From Strigops habroptila (taxonomy: Eukaryota; Chordata; Aves; Psittaciformes; Psittacidae): DNA of 64,000 nucleotides. Where the stretch lies: assembly GCF_004027225.2 (NCBI RefSeq), contig NC_044283.2, forward strand, positions 15,146,992 to 15,210,991. The letters are read 5' to 3'. Shown in pieces: positions 1-13,105 of the stretch (position 1 is its first letter; each line of letters begins with the position of its first letter). The notes beneath the pieces were generated by a model that had not been told where the DNA came from, did not search any database, and saw only the letters and a list, made by a program, of their open reading frames with translations. The position numbers were made by a program, and so were the translations under genes.

Positions 1-2204
1 TAAGGACTTACACGAACAAGACAGAGGATACCTCGGTAGGGTTTGTGGGGAGGAATGACAGGGACAGCCTCAAACCAGGCTTTGAGCATGTGCTGAAGAC
101 TGTTTGACTTCAGGATCTTGCAGGAATTAGGCTGACGAAGACAGAGAGAGCTTCTAAGTTGGAGGTTTTCTGGTAACCTCTCTTTTTGCTCAAACCCTTC
201 CTTTTACTTTGGGCATGATGATGCAGAAGGAAGTACTGTAGCCACAAAGTTCAGGCTCAGCCCCTGGGCTAGGCACCCCTCACACCCTGCGTGGCTCCCC
301 AGACTCCCCTTCACAGGCCAAAATTGATTTTCTGATCCTAAAATGCAGACCATTTGGCATTTCTGTTTTTGCATTTAGCTGGGCATGACTACTCTAGAAT
401 TAGTCTAGAGATTTTAACTGGGAAAGCCGCCTTCATTTTTATTTTCCTTTCCAATAGCACAAATGGCTCAGACTTTTATGTCTGATAGCTTCTTGGATCT
501 GTGTTTTCCTTGGAATTGCTACTTCTGGGTTTAGAAATCTGAGCCCTTCAGAAAATGCGTACTGCACATTTTCAGGTCTTTTGCACACATGCAAGAGCTC
601 AAATTGATCTAGGATGCTACAAAGGTCATTCCCACAGGCTAATTGATCTCTCTGTGCTGAAACTCCTGTCTTCAACCATTTAAAAAGTACAACAAATTCA
701 GCTGTTTCACTGACAACTGTCAGGCATTCACTGGTAAGCCAGACAGACTGTGGGAAATGACCTCGAGCAACTGTGGTTTACTCTGTGCTCTAACAACTAA
801 AGCAATCCACCTTTTCTGAGATTTTTCTTGCTTCTAAGAATCAGAAGGAAGCTAAATAACAAAAAGACCTATGCAAACTCTCAGCTCAAACCCATTATGC
901 TGCACAATGTGTGCCTGATAGCAGTGCCCTTAATCTGTAGGAGAGGGTTGTATACCCAGGCAAAGTTGCCTGCAGAATTGCTCCCTTATTGTCAAACAAG
1001 TCAGTCAGTGTTCTGTTTTGTGGTTCTCTTTCAAGTCCCTGTGGCAGAGTACATACAAAGCAAAATGTTGCTAACCATTACCAACATTCATATGAATCTG
1101 CCTGCCCTGCAGCATGTCTCTAATGCAAGATTGATGCTATACTGAATTAGGCTGAGGATTTACTAGTCCAATATTATGACACTGGCTGCAACCAGTTGCT
1201 CTGGAAGATGCTGGAAGGTGTAACTGTGCAATAACTGACAAGTTAGATAGGTTGGGAGTGGCTTCTATATCCTCCTGTTCCACTTTTTCTCACAAAATAC
1301 TACTTTCCTTTTATAGGAAGCAAACAGACTTTTCATTCCCAACATTAGGTTGGACAGCTCTCATCTATGTCTAGAGTTCAAGGTGGATATTATTTATCTC
1401 TTCCCTCTCTGGATGACTCAGAGTTTCTCTCAGACATTATCACTGGAAAAAAAATAAGGTATTGGAACACTCATTGTCTGGGTCCAGAGATGAAATTAAA
1501 TTTTCTCTCATCACAATAACACAAGGTAATTGCATTGAATGCATTTGTGTGGTCTTGGTTGCAAAAGGTTAGTCAGATTCTTGTGCATCTCCTTCAGTTG
1601 TATCTTGCCAACCCTGTGACAAATAGCTGTGGAAAGCCTCTCACAGTGCTAAGCTGTTGTTCCAAAGCAGAGAAAATATACCTACTGCACTGAGCCTTGT
1701 GGCCTACAAATTTCTATCACTCTCATAACTGCTGTCCTCAAAATCCACCTCTGTTTGTGCTTGCCATGCTTCTTCAGCTGAGAAGGATCTTGGCGTTGCT
1801 CATTTAACTGCTTCAGCACCAAAATCCCAGAGATTTTTTTGAATGTGATGACTATTGTCCCTGTCCTCATTAACCATCAGTGTAGCAACAAAGAGAAATA
1901 GTGATAGCAAGAGAAGACGCAGAGTTTTGTCTTCAAAATGGCCATATTTAGGTGTCAGGTAGAAGCAGCACTGCACAGGTTATGCATAAGTTTGTCACAG
2001 CTCTGCTGCTGGCCACAGATCCCCAAAGTTGCCACGCAGGGATCATGCTGCCAAGAGCTCAGTCCAGAGGATACCAAATGGGCTGTTTAGTATGTGACTT
2101 TTGGGGACACTGGATGGAAAGGATAGCTCAGCTTCTACCTATAGACTTCTACCTAAGCCTAAGTGCTTCTGAGGGAAAGCCATTGTCACAAACTTCTGTG
2201 TTTT
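1..2204. other. No gene recognised; AT-rich unique sequence
   Basis: I see no gene, RNA gene or identifiable repeat here. The longest open frame (828-1145, + strand, about 105 codons from a non-ATG start) has no recognisable domain and its composition looks like chance. The stretch reads as ordinary avian intergenic or intronic DNA. Confidence 0.6.
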
Positions 2205-2425
2205 AGGCCCTTTTTCTCCATGTGGATAGCAAGCAGTGGGGCCGAGAGGTTGACTAGAGATGCTGTGTGGTCTCCATTAGACATTTTTGAGAACCAGATG
2301 AGTCAAGTCATGAGCAACGTGTCCTGATCTCCCATCTTATCTTGCTTTGAGCAGGAAGTTAGGCTTTAGACCTCCTAAGGTGCCTTCTAGCCCAAGTTGT
2401 CCTGTGATCCCGTGAAGCTATATGC
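2205..2425 (+). mobile_element. Old CR1 LINE, 3'-end fragment
   Basis: The segment follows the typical CR1 3' end. First comes a 'gtggatagcaagcagtgg' stretch like the last codons and early 3' UTR. Then a 'gagcagg...ttagacctcctaaggtgcc' block, and finally 'tcctgtgatcccgtga', a decayed version of the terminal ATTCTRTG repeat. It is heavily diverged and 5'-truncated, as is normal for dead CR1 copies. Family assignment is by pattern only. Confidence 0.7.
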
Positions 2426-5400
2426 ATTGACATCAGGGTATAAGGGTATCAGAAATGTGTGGGAAGTGGGTAGGAGCAAAAGAAGTGCTTTGGTACAGAG
2501 TGAGAAATACAATAGGGAGCAAGAGTGATGGTGAGATCTGTGCTGAGGCTCCAGCCATGCTTCTATCAGCCAGTCTGATGTTGCAGATCACTTTTGCTGG
2601 CACTCTTAAATGGAAAATCATGTCCTCCAGAAGGTAAAAAGCAAGCGATGGAATGAGGTGGTACATCCCAGATTCCAGCATGTCTCTGCCAAAAGCCTGG
2701 AATCACTTCTGTCTATGTAATTCCATGCAGAGCCTGCAAACACCAGATTGTGCTTGGCATGGCCAGAGCAGTCCCTGAGAAGGCTCCCAGGCAAAGACAT
2801 TTCAGTGTGACTACCAAGCTTATTGACCTTGGTGATGGCAGCAATGCTTTGAGCTACTCTGATGCCAAGGCGGGCCAGTTGTGATGGCCATGACTTGTTC
2901 ACAGATCCAAATGTGTGTGTGGAACTTGTTTTGAAGAGTTGGGCTCAGATGGAAAACTTACAATTCTTAGGAATAACCACTTTTAAGATAGACATTCATG
3001 TCAGTATTGGTTTTTTTTCTTTTTAATTTGAATCTTTCGTGCTCATCCAGATAATGATAACACAGACATTACATTAATGTCTGATGCTATATTCAGGTGT
3101 TTGTTGGTCAAAACAAACAAAATGAGCTGGTTTTATAATATGTCTTGTAGGAGTCTGAAGGCTGACAAGAGATTTCTGTTAAAATATTTTGCAGGAACCA
3201 GATGTGTGCTCAATCGTTTTTTAATTTTGATTGAACTAGATTTCCCGGAAAAGACTATTTTGTTTTCGCAGAAGCAAAGCTTTTGTCACGAAGAGTATTA
3301 TATAACAGTAGAGATGTGGGAATTACAATTTCATTTCTATAAAAAAAAGTAAAATACTTTTTAAAATTATTTTTGTGATTTAAAATTATTATTGCAAGAA
3401 GAATTAATCCTTACAAGAATTTTCACTGAATATGTTTCAAATTTTCTCACAAAAACATTAATTATTACCATTAAGCTCCAATTGCTTCATATATATGCCG
3501 CATTTACAGACAGACTGCAGAAATGCTGTAGCTTGGCTGTGTACATGAAAATCTCTAGAAGTCAGTGGGCAAAAGGCACCACCATACAATTGTGATACCC
3601 TAAATTAATTTTTTGCATTTTCTGCTGCCATTTCACAATTCTTAGTTTGCTGTTTCAGTTGCAGTTCTGAAGCTGCTCTTTGAGTTTTCTCCATTCAAGG
3701 CTGATACTTTCTGCCAATATTTCTGACCTCTCCAGGTCACTTAGAATTGCTCCTGTGCCTTCCCTTTCATCAGCAGTGTTAATCATTAATATTTAGCAAC
3801 AGCAGCTCTCTGGGGAGCAGCCTACCACTCCTGCAAACCCACATGAGGGAATTCACACCACACTTTGCAGTACAGTCCTTCACCTTCTTAATCCATGTTC
3901 AACACCTTAACTCTGAGCTCAGCTTTGCCTTGGACTCTCTAAGCGGAGCATCCCTGGGTGTGCAGACCCCAGCAGAGGTGGGGGGACATATCTCCTTGCT
4001 CAGTGAACACCTTTCTTCAGGAGATGGTAAAGGATGCATCTTCCACTGAGGGCACATTCCCACCAGCCATCGGCTCTGTCACCTCTGTACCCACAGCTCC
4101 AGCAGGAGCTGGGGCAGCATGTGGCTGCTTACCTACTGAAACACTGCTCAGTGTCTGCACAGCCAGTGTGGGTTATGGACCATTTATACTGTTTTCCATC
4201 AGTAGATGCACAAGAAAGACCATGAAAACATGATTCTGTGCAGTTTTATTATTTACTTTATTTCCCTTGCCATAAAGCATTGATTTTGGTTTTTTTTTTT
4301 CACCTAAATCAGAGAAGGAAAACCAAACAATATTCCTCAAAATTCAGTCCAGTATAATTTGTGGAGGAAATTTCAGATTGGGCATTTCTGAGAAAAGCAG
4401 GAACATTTATCAGGAGTCTTGTTTCTGACTGTTGCTGGATTGAAAATTGAGTACATTAGGAGATCATCCAGGCACAATTAGTTAGCAGAGCTCACCTGAA
4501 GGATGGGTATTAAATTGCTCTGAAACTTTGTTTATAGTATCACCACTGTATGCGTACATAGATCATGTACCTAAGGACATGTGCGTCAGTCTCCATAGGC
4601 ACAGACAGGCAGAAGGTGGAGAAGTTTGAAAGAGAGATAAAACATACCACCTTTTGAAATTTATCTGCTAAGACCACAAGGTAATACATAAAAGGAAAAT
4701 TCATTTTCTGTGTTTACAGTTTATGCTAAATGCCACTGAAGATGATAGAATCTCAGTTACAAAGGCAGATGGTTTAGTTCAGAGTGATTTGATTACCAGC
4801 TTTTTTAATGGAAATGTCAGTATTTCAAAGCAGCAATGCTGAGCATTAACTTCAGGCATGTCATGTGGCAACAAGTTGGACTAATCTCTTCTGTCACAAC
4901 TGGTTCAGTTCTTTTTTTTTTCATTTGGATTTAAATGAGGCCAATAAAATCTCAGCAGTTAAGTACAAATAGCAGCAGATGGGGCAGGAAGCCTGTCCTC
5001 CCTCCTCCATCTCAGTGACAAGAGAGCGATCACACGGGCGGCAGAAGTACATCAGCATGAGATGACAGGTCATCGGCACTCCTCTGCCAAGGGATGGGTA
5101 AGTCCCTGGTGGCAGGCCTAGGGCAGGCAACCTGCAAGCACCTGAGAACTTGCTTTGCTTCAGTCATTTCAAAGTTTAGAGGCAAGCACAAGAAAATTGT
5201 TGATCTGATATAATTAGTCAGTGTTTGGCCTGAGAAAAATTCTCTGATATGCATTTTTGTGAGGAAAATGACTTTGTCAGCCTAAATGCTTAAATTCCAT
5301 GTTTCAGCTCTGAACATACTTTTATAGCCTAAAAAAGCAAAATTGTAACAGAATTAAAAGATATAGTTTATGTGAATATTTGCTTCTCTAGCAAAGCTCC

Positions 5401-6159
5401 TGGAAAGGAATTTTAAAATGCCTTTTCCTTGTGCATTATAAATAATAAAATATCTGCTATTGGTAATTGTGTAGTTTATTTTCATTACACAACTTCAGGT
5501 TTTATTGAGTTTCCTTTAGGAGCACGTCAAGTTAACTTGCGCACAAGGCTTTCACAGGCCTACACTGGCTCAGTCACAAGGTGAGGCAGCGAGTAAGCAG
5601 CTCCTGGGGTCAGATGCTCCATTTGACCTTTGAGATCTTACTTTGCACACATATTACACCCCAGGAACATTCCTTTGTCCCTTGCAATGTAATCTCTGCT
5701 CAAAAATTACCATATAGGACTGGGCTGTTGTTGGTGTAAACATGTTTTAAAAGCACTTTTTTCCAGTTATTTTGTAACTCTTATCTATAAATCCCTTCAA
5801 TGAAATATCTGAGAGTTATTCAGCTGTGAAACTACGTAGAGGGGACATTTTCCTTCTCCTGGGTCAGCATTTTCTGACTTTTTGTAAACATTCTCTCACA
5901 TGATGCTTGTTAATAGGCTTCCTCATGCAGAAAATTCTTGGCAGCCACTGGAAAAGTTCTCCAAAAGACTGATTACTTTCCCTTTGCCCGAGGCCAGCTG
6001 CTGATCATGGCCCTTACGTAGCATGACAAACCGAGTTAATATCAGAACATGCAGCCAGGACTGAAACGCTCAATCACGCACCAGTTAAAGCTTGGCCTAC
6101 CAACACACCAGGAGGAATATCAGTACGCTATGACCTGTTGGTACTAGTTTTTAAGAGTT
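2426..6159. other. No gene recognised; AT-rich, short homopolymers
   Basis: Nothing coding is supported. 3000-3600 is particularly AT-rich, and an 11-base T run lies at 4290-4300. Open frames at 3843-4233 overlap one another in different frames and show no family signature. No interspersed repeat was recognised. Confidence 0.5.
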
Positions 6160-6495
6160 TTAATAGAGATGGAGTGGATGAAGGATGAGGAGAGTGGAGG
6201 ATGAATTTAGCTGGAGTTCACCCAAGAGCACACTGCCATGGCCTGAGGGCAGCACTGGGATGGACTGTCCCTGCTGGATTCTCCTGGGGTGTCCCCAACC
6301 CTGCCTTTGGCCCAAGACCCCATTCCATCCCAGCTGACCCCCATCCCAGCCTGGCCTCAACCCTGTCCCCAGGGAGGTGCCTGATGCCCTGGGCTGGGGG
6401 TGCCCTCGGCTGCTCCCCTGGTCCCTGCTGAGGCAAAGGAATAGGGTGCAGCTGGCAAGACCCTGCCCTGGAACCCCCTGGAGCCCTGACAGCAC
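6160..6495. other. Isolated GC-rich, CpG-poor tract
   Basis: About 330 bases rich in CCC, GGG and CCAG/CTGG words stand out from AT-rich flanks. CpG is scarce, so this is not a classical CpG island. Overlapping open frames on both strands (about 111 codons on minus, 76 on plus) follow from the low stop-codon frequency of GC-rich DNA and show no domain. It may be a low-complexity GC-rich patch, a form common in birds. An exon is possible but unsupported. Confidence 0.5.
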
Positions 6496-8154
6496 TTGTA
6501 TTTAAGAAGCTTTTGGGCTGACTTTCCAGACTACATCACTTCTTTTCCTGACCTAAGAACACAACTGCACACTTGGATCATGATGAATTGTGTCATCTTA
6601 TTTCCTGAAGATGGGCTCTAGACAAAATAAATACAGGTTTCTCCTGAAGGATGCAGAAGGTTATTAACTATTAGTGGTGGAAATGATCCTACATATATAC
6701 TGTGCTAAGCAGATGGATCCCTAAGCACTTTGCAATTGTTTCTACTTGTGTTAACACAAAAGAGGGTTCACCAAAGCTGTAGAGAAAGATGAAAAGCAGC
6801 AATTGTAACAATGGGCAGTGGTACTGCAAGAACTCAGGACAAATGAAATATTAAGTGACCCTCTGAAGCATGTGGGGATAGGACAAAGGGAGGAAGACAT
6901 TTAGGGAAGCACAGTGGAATTTAGCTAAAGACAGCTATCCTGAGTAAAAAATTGTTTTGCGACAGTTGTTGCACAGTAATTCTCTTTGCATGAGCTGCCA
7001 ACATTTAAACTCTCTCACAAAGCTGTCTGGTGGAATTTTATAGTGGAAGTGCTTTATCTGGAGCCAAAATAGGGAAAGAAGTATACATACAACAGCGGAA
7101 AATAAACCTCCAATATACCCTTTGCAGATCTATTGGGTAAGATATTTAATAGATATAAGCAAAAAAAAGGACTAAAAATATGTGTTAATATCCTTGCAGA
7201 TAACACCTAAAATTAGGACCAGAAACCAGATCATGCTTTCAAACAGAATTTGCATCATAGGATAGGTCTGCAGTTTGTGATCAGCAAAGTGCTGTGAGTA
7301 CACACAAACTTATAAAACTGTATATAATAATGTCTTTTCAGTAAACTCAGAATAAACAAGCTCAAGATCTCTGTTCTGTGTCTTGTGGCTAGAGTTTCCC
7401 TAGTGATCTTCTGGCCTTTGTTTATCATGGCTGCAAAAAATTCCAATATATAATGGTATAATAAACACTTACTGTAAACTCAGTAAAAAACACTATCAAG
7501 TTTTACAAGGAAAGCAGTGGCACAAGCTAGATATGCTCAGAGGAAACTTCATCATAAGGACCCTAAGCCTTTAAATGTTTTTTCCTCTTTTTGATTTCCA
7601 GACCTTAGACAGGACTTCCATGTGCACACAGTGGCTGAATTTCACTTTCTCCTTTATAAAATGACTGAACAAGTTACAGTTTAGATTCCCCCAAAGAGGA
7701 ACATTACTAATGGCTGAGAGACAGAAAGCTCTTTCAGCTTCATCCTTTTATTTCGCTGTCCAGTTTTTTTCCTGGGACTCCATGTCTCCTCTCTGCTCAC
7801 GTTGATGTTTCAGTAGGACCTCTTGGCTGGGAGGTGTCCTACTGAATGGAGCAATGGAGATGCCAGCTTCTCTGTTAAGGCTTTGGTGTGCTGTGCTCCT
7901 AGCAGCTGTTGAAACACTGCTAAGAACAGAAAATAACTGAAAAGACAGATCTGAATGAAAATGTGGCTTTGCACAACCTGCATAGATGGTGAAATTAAAT
8001 GCATGACAAAATAAAGTGATGCGCGTAGGAAAGACATCACCTTGATTTCATTTGTAAAACAAGGGGTTCTGGCCTAATCTTTACCAGTTTAGAGAGAGAA
8101 TTTGGGGATACAGTTGAAAATTCCATGAAAATGACAGCCCAGTGCCCAGCACTG
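6496..8154. other. No gene recognised
   Basis: AT-rich sequence without a convincing open frame, RNA gene or recognisable interspersed repeat. Confidence 0.5.
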
Positions 8155-8178
8155 AACAACAACAACAACAGCAACAAA
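8155..8178. repeat. (CAA)n microsatellite
   Basis: A short run of about seven CAA units with one CAG interruption, directly visible. Confidence 0.85.
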
Positions 8179-8399
8179 ATTGCAAATGTTAGGAACTATT
8201 GGTAAAGCAATAGAGAAAAAAAACAGAGCTCATGATTATGCCTTTATATAAATTTATGGCATGTCTGTGTCTTTATACTGTTCTGTTCTTTTCATCTCAG
8301 AAAAACATAGTAGAACTGGAAAAAGGTTCAATCGTCCTTGATTGTCAAGGGCTATCAATATACGGGACATGTGCTGTGTGAGGAATAACTAAGTAAGCT

Positions 8400-8725
8400 A
8401 AGATTCTTCCTTCTGGAAAAGAGACAAGTTACAGGGGACATGCTAGAGCACTATAAAATCAGGAGTGAGGTGGAGAGGATGGATGGGGCTTGATGGTTCA
8501 CTGTCTCTTCCACCAGAAGTACTGGGGATCATCAAAGCAAAATAGTAGGAACAAGCTTCGAAACAAACGTACGTAGGTTATTCTTCATATGTCAGTGATA
8601 CATCTTCATATGTCAGTAATACATCTTCATATTCTTCATATGCCAAAGGATTCAGTGAATACCAAAGGATTAGGGGGGACCAAGGAGAGACTGGATACGT
8701 TAATGGAGGAGAAATACATTGGGGG
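8400..8725 (+). mobile_element. Ancient CR1-like LINE, 3' coding end
   Basis: The region follows the widespread amniote CR1-like pattern. It starts with a 'ctggaaaagagacaagtta' block and continues through 'ggacatgctagagcactata', 'cactgtctcttcca' and a GGGGATCAT motif. It ends in 'ggagagactggatacgtta' and 'atggaggagaaatac'. This corresponds to the last part of ORF2 and the early 3' UTR. Many indels and a local 21-bp duplication (8582-8623) break the frame, so it is a fossil. Confidence 0.7.
8582..8640. repeat. Short tandem duplication, about 21-bp unit
   Basis: The unit 'tcttcatatgtcagtgatac' occurs twice back to back with one substitution, followed by partial 'tcttcatat' units. It lies inside the old CR1-like fragment and probably arose by slippage after insertion. 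Confidence 0.75.
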
Positions 8726-8967
8726 ATACCAACTATGCAGACACCAGACTTAACCCAGGAAGTCCCTGAGCTGAAAAATAGGTGGTGGTTGGGAAAGTAT
8801 CATGGACGGGTACAGTCTGTTTTCGCCTTTTGCTTAGTCCTCCCTAGTTTACCTGCTTCTGGCAGCTGTAACCTCAAACCCTGTCTCCTGTCGACCTTGG
8901 GTCTCACCAGTTCAGCTGTTCTTACATTCACTGAGTAGCAATGCCCTGGCAAAGGGAGGATTCTTCA

Positions 8968-9059
8968 AGTCTGGTGGACTTGGCAATACTAGGTTAAACA
9001 GCTGGACTTGATCTTAAAGTCTTTCCCAACCTAAGAGATTCTATGATTCTGTGATTCTT
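8968..9059 (+). mobile_element. CR1 LINE 3' tail (about 90 bp)
   Basis: The segment runs 'tctggtggacttggcaatac', then 'ctggacttgatcttaaag', 'tctttcccaacctaag' and 'attctatgattctgtgattc'. This is the CR1 3' UTR with its terminal octamer repeated about three times. The same UTR ends the longer element near 25.2 kb. Very short 5'-truncated insertions like this are typical of CR1. Confidence 0.93.
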
Positions 9060-12000
9060 TGCCTTTCATTTTTTTTTTACATTAATGAGGTTGCTAGACT
9101 GCATTCAAGTCCTGTTGACCTATGTACTAACTCATGTGCCTTTATGTGTCAGGCCAGTAAAGTTCGAATTCCAGAGGTGTTTTTGTGCCCCACCAGTATA
9201 ACTATGACATTTATGTTCACAGTCCAATTCTTCTCTTTTGTCTTTTTTCTATTTGTGCTTTTCATGTCTGTGCTGTCATTTCTATTGCAAAACAAAGGAA
9301 AGGCCTTTGTAATACACAAGGAAATCTAATTTACTTTTCACAATGGACCTAAATCAGTGATTGATGTTTTTCAGTAATTAAATTCTACTACCTGCAAGTT
9401 GCTGAATGTAAGACTTAGGAAGGTAGGGGGGAATGGGTGAAAATAGAAAATATATTAGCAACTTTTGTGTCTTGTGCTATGGTGTTCAATATTCCACCCA
9501 TTTATGTTCGAACAGGTGAGCAACTTTCAAAGACATGAACATAACCCTGTATATTGGGTAGAAAAAGACTGATAATTATTGTGCCTATTGAGAAAGGAAT
9601 GATTGAGCACTGAATGTCAGTATATGTAGTCTCAGGAGAAGAAAGAAACAAAAATTATGGGTATTGGACGAGTCAGAAGTTATAAGGAAGATAGAATCCT
9701 TTGACAATGTTGGTATATTTTAACTCCACATTGCTGTTAGACCTCATGCTATTCTCAGAGTACCTCTACACATAGGTACATAGGTACCCAAGGTAAATCT
9801 GGCAGATGCACACAGGTAGCGGAAAGCTTAATCCCAAGAGCCTGCTCCTATGTGAGCACCAATGTATTTCACTTAGTTTTTCTGCTGGAGCTTGCTGTGT
9901 CTCTCTGTTCAGAAGACCGCTTAGTGCTCAGCGGACTTGCCTTCATATTAAGCAAGGCAAATTATATACAGTACCTATGGTTCATTCTTTTTCTTAGCCT
10001 GTCTGCAGAGATAGTGTACGCAGTGTAGTATTTTATTTACATATTTGAAAACCTTACACTAGTCTGTGGTAGATGGACTTCCCCCTTTGAAGTCTTTCTT
10101 TTTGAAGAGAGCAAGATGTCCTTATAAATGATGTATTATAGCTAAAAGTCACCTGGAAATTACAACCTTTATACAGACGTTGCAGTATGAGACCCACTGA
10201 CCTCATCAACATTGCAGATGTCAACTACCTGAACTGGTAAATACCTTCTGGCCATAAAATCTACAAATAGTTGAACCACTTAACTGGCTGAAAAAGTTTT
10301 GATGGCCAAAATAAATGACAGTATGTATGACAAATTTGTAAGCACTCCGCTACTGACCTGCATTACAGCTTTGTGGGTTTTTCATTTGTATGATCCCCTG
10401 ACAGAACATCATCTATAGAGGCCTAAGATATTTGGTGCCTGGGATGGTTAGTGAATATTTAACTTACTTTTGTAGTGCTCCACAGCCTTGTCAAGGGAAG
10501 CAGAGGTACATGAATCCAGGCTGGAGACTGAATCCAAGAACAAAGCACTGCTGAATGCACTCTGCAAGCAGGATTCTTCCCTTTGTGTTAACATTTTTAT
10601 TTTGTGACAGCTTAATTTTCTAGTGGATGATCTCATCTAATTAAGGCCATTGCCATGAAATTAAAAAGTCATGATGATCTGACTGCATTTGGGGGGCATA
10701 GGATCTAAAATATTAAACATATGGGAATATCCACACCTTGGAAATATGGTACTTCATGAAAAGTAGCAGTAACAGCCAGGGTCTTGCTATGGGCAGAAGA
10801 AAGGAAACACCAAAACCATCTCAGATGTACTCAGAGCTGTGGCACAGCCTCAACATCTTGTAACTTATTGTGCAATTATCTTGAGATAAAAAGTGATGCT
10901 GTATTTCCTTACTGGGCTCTTTGAAAGTGAAGTTCAAACATACAAAGGCTACTACAAAGCCTTTGCTTTTCTGCAGTCATCAAACAGGAGGCTAGTGAGG
11001 TGAAGATCTCACACTGACTTTAGCACACAGGCAGTGGTCAAAACAGGACTTCAGGTGTTCCAGCACAGATATCTGCAATTACCTGCATAGAAAGGAAAAA
11101 TCTCAATATGCTGCTCTATGTCCTGTTTCTTGTCTGCAGAAAGTGCTGGGACACTCGTATATGCTGCTGATGAATATAGAACCATTTTGATCATGGCAGC
11201 AGGATATATTTTATCTGTTGCAAACACAGAAAATAGAGTCAGACCTGAGAAAATAAATGTAGAGGATAAATACGATAAAATTATAAACTTTCAAGTCATA
11301 AGCATTCATATCAGAGTAGTATTTTTAGCAGTAGTTTTAATTTTAAGGACTCTGATCCCCTTATTCACAATGTGGTGCTCGTTTCTCATCAAAAGTCCTC
11401 AAATCTCATATGCTTGTAGCTAACGTCTTCCAAGTGAGGTACAGTAGAAAATTAGTCAATGAATGATTAATAATGGCATATATACTATAAAAAGTTAAAA
11501 TCTGCTTGCAAAGTTATCTCAAAATTTCTTCTTTTCCTTTCCCTTCCCACTCTAATGATAAACAGCTTTGTGATAATCTAGTTCTGTCATATAGCTTTTG
11601 CTGCCTAGTTTACTAAGAGGGAAATGTATTTAGTAAAAGGGAAATGCTTTCTCCTGTTTGCTTGTAAACACATTTTATTTTACTGTGGCTATTCTTTTTT
11701 GATATTGCTTTCTGGATGTTCCCACATTTTAATTGGTTCAGTATAAGACACTTGATGGACACCATGAAGAAATGTACAACTCTGGAAGGAGAAAGGTCAC
11801 TGCTAGAAGAGCACAACATGTCTAAACAATAAATACCCATTTGCTCATTTCACTCATCTAGTGTAAAAGAACTCTCCTTTTCTTTATACTTGCAACAGCA
11901 GTTTCACATTATTTCTACCTTCTGTTTATTTTGTTATTAAGTAATGGTTACAGCTGCCAGAGGTGGTACTGCAGTAATCATGATTATTCAAATGAGAGGA

Positions 12001-12249
12001 AAAATATTTTTGGCTTAACAAGAAAACAAAACAAACAAGCAAACAAAAGTAAATAATATGAAAAGCACACCTAATTCCCTCCCCACATAAATCCTTATTT
12101 GCATTGCATAAGCACTCAAGACAGGTTACTGTGTGCTCTTTCTTGATGTTTTTGCTCAGAAATTATCTTCTGCCCAAACACTTTTTTATGTAATTTGAGA
12201 AATAGACAAAAAATGGTCCGTCCTTTGCAACTGAGGCTACTTCTTCAAG
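9060..12249. other. No gene recognised
   Basis: About 3.2 kb of AT-rich sequence without a supported gene or repeat. An open frame at 9051-9329 begins inside the CR1 tail and encodes a hydrophobic, Phe-rich string from a T-rich tract; it looks like chance. A 101-codon frame at 11118-11423 also shows no domain. Confidence 0.5.
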
Positions 12250-12284
12250 GAGAGTTACACCAGGTGTAGACTGGTGTAACTCTC
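12250..12284. repeat. Perfect 14-bp inverted repeat (hairpin)
   Basis: The arms at 12250-12263 and 12271-12284 are exact reverse complements around a 7-base loop. The arm carries a GTTACACC word. I recall similar 'agttacacc...ggtgtaact' words from old dispersed repeats in reptile and bird genomes, so this may be a repeat relic. The stem is too short for a microRNA precursor. Confidence 0.8.
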
Positions 12285-12298
12285 AAGGTGTGTTTTTT

Positions 12299-12316
12299 GC
12301 ATACCAAAAGGTATGC
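12299..12316. repeat. Second small hairpin, 7-bp stem with AAAA loop
   Basis: GCATACC (12299-12305), AAAA, then GGTATGC (12310-12316) form a perfect stem. It lies 14 bases after the 14-bp inverted repeat, so two perfect stems sit in tandem. On its own a 7-bp stem is not significant. Confidence 0.7.
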
Positions 12317-13105
12317 AGGTTATGCAGGACACAGCACTGAGAGGAACTGCTGAGGATGCGGGCCAGGGCCAGGATACTACAGTGTGCCGCCCCACATCAG
12401 GTACTTCAGCCTATGTCTATTTCTGGCTAGTAGAGACCCATTTATTCTGGTGTCAGCAATACTACTTTAACTAGCTTTTCTCCTTCAGACATACTGGCTC
12501 ATCTCCCAAGATGTATTTATTAAATACAATATTATTAAATTAAAAAGAGTCATTTCAGACTCTCTTTTGCCAATGCAAATCAAGCCAGAATCTCATGTGT
12601 CTTCCTGTATGGCTCATCTCAGCTCCCTGCCCAACAGCACTCTGATGGTTCCACCTGTAGTAAATCTGACAGTGTTGCCACTGCAGCGCATACACTTCTG
12701 TATACCCTCCCAGTAACTTTGAACCCTTGGGTGAGTCCAAGGACATCTGACAGAGACAGAAATCTCAGGGGGATGTGGGAAACAGAAGTCTGAGATTCTA
12801 GTTCAGGTCACATAGTGCATGATTTTTCTTCTCCAAATCAAGAAGGTCAGTGTTTGATGAAAATGTTTTTGGTTAATAAACTCAGTTAATAAACAGGAAC
12901 GTAAGACCCTTGCATCACGTTCTGGCAGCAGGCCAAACCACTGAAGTCTGTATTTGTCCAAAACCACCAGTAACAAAAAGAACCATGGGAAGAGTATTTT
13001 GACAAGATGTGCACATGGCCTATAAAGTATCTGACACTTTTTCTGGCTGCTAAAGGCAAATGGGCTCTGGAGAATTTGGAAACGGGCAAGAAGTACTTCA
13101 TTGCA
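12317..13105. other. No gene recognised
   Basis: No coding or repeat signature was recognised. Short open frames on the minus strand (12555-12746 and 12886-13101) have no family features. Confidence 0.5.

Noticed and set aside
5100..5125. CTCF-like word (CCTGGTGGCAGG)
   Set aside because: Only the core half matches; the downstream GGCGC part of the motif is missing.
12250..12284. MicroRNA precursor
   Set aside because: The stem is only 14 bp with a 7-base loop, too short for a pre-miRNA.
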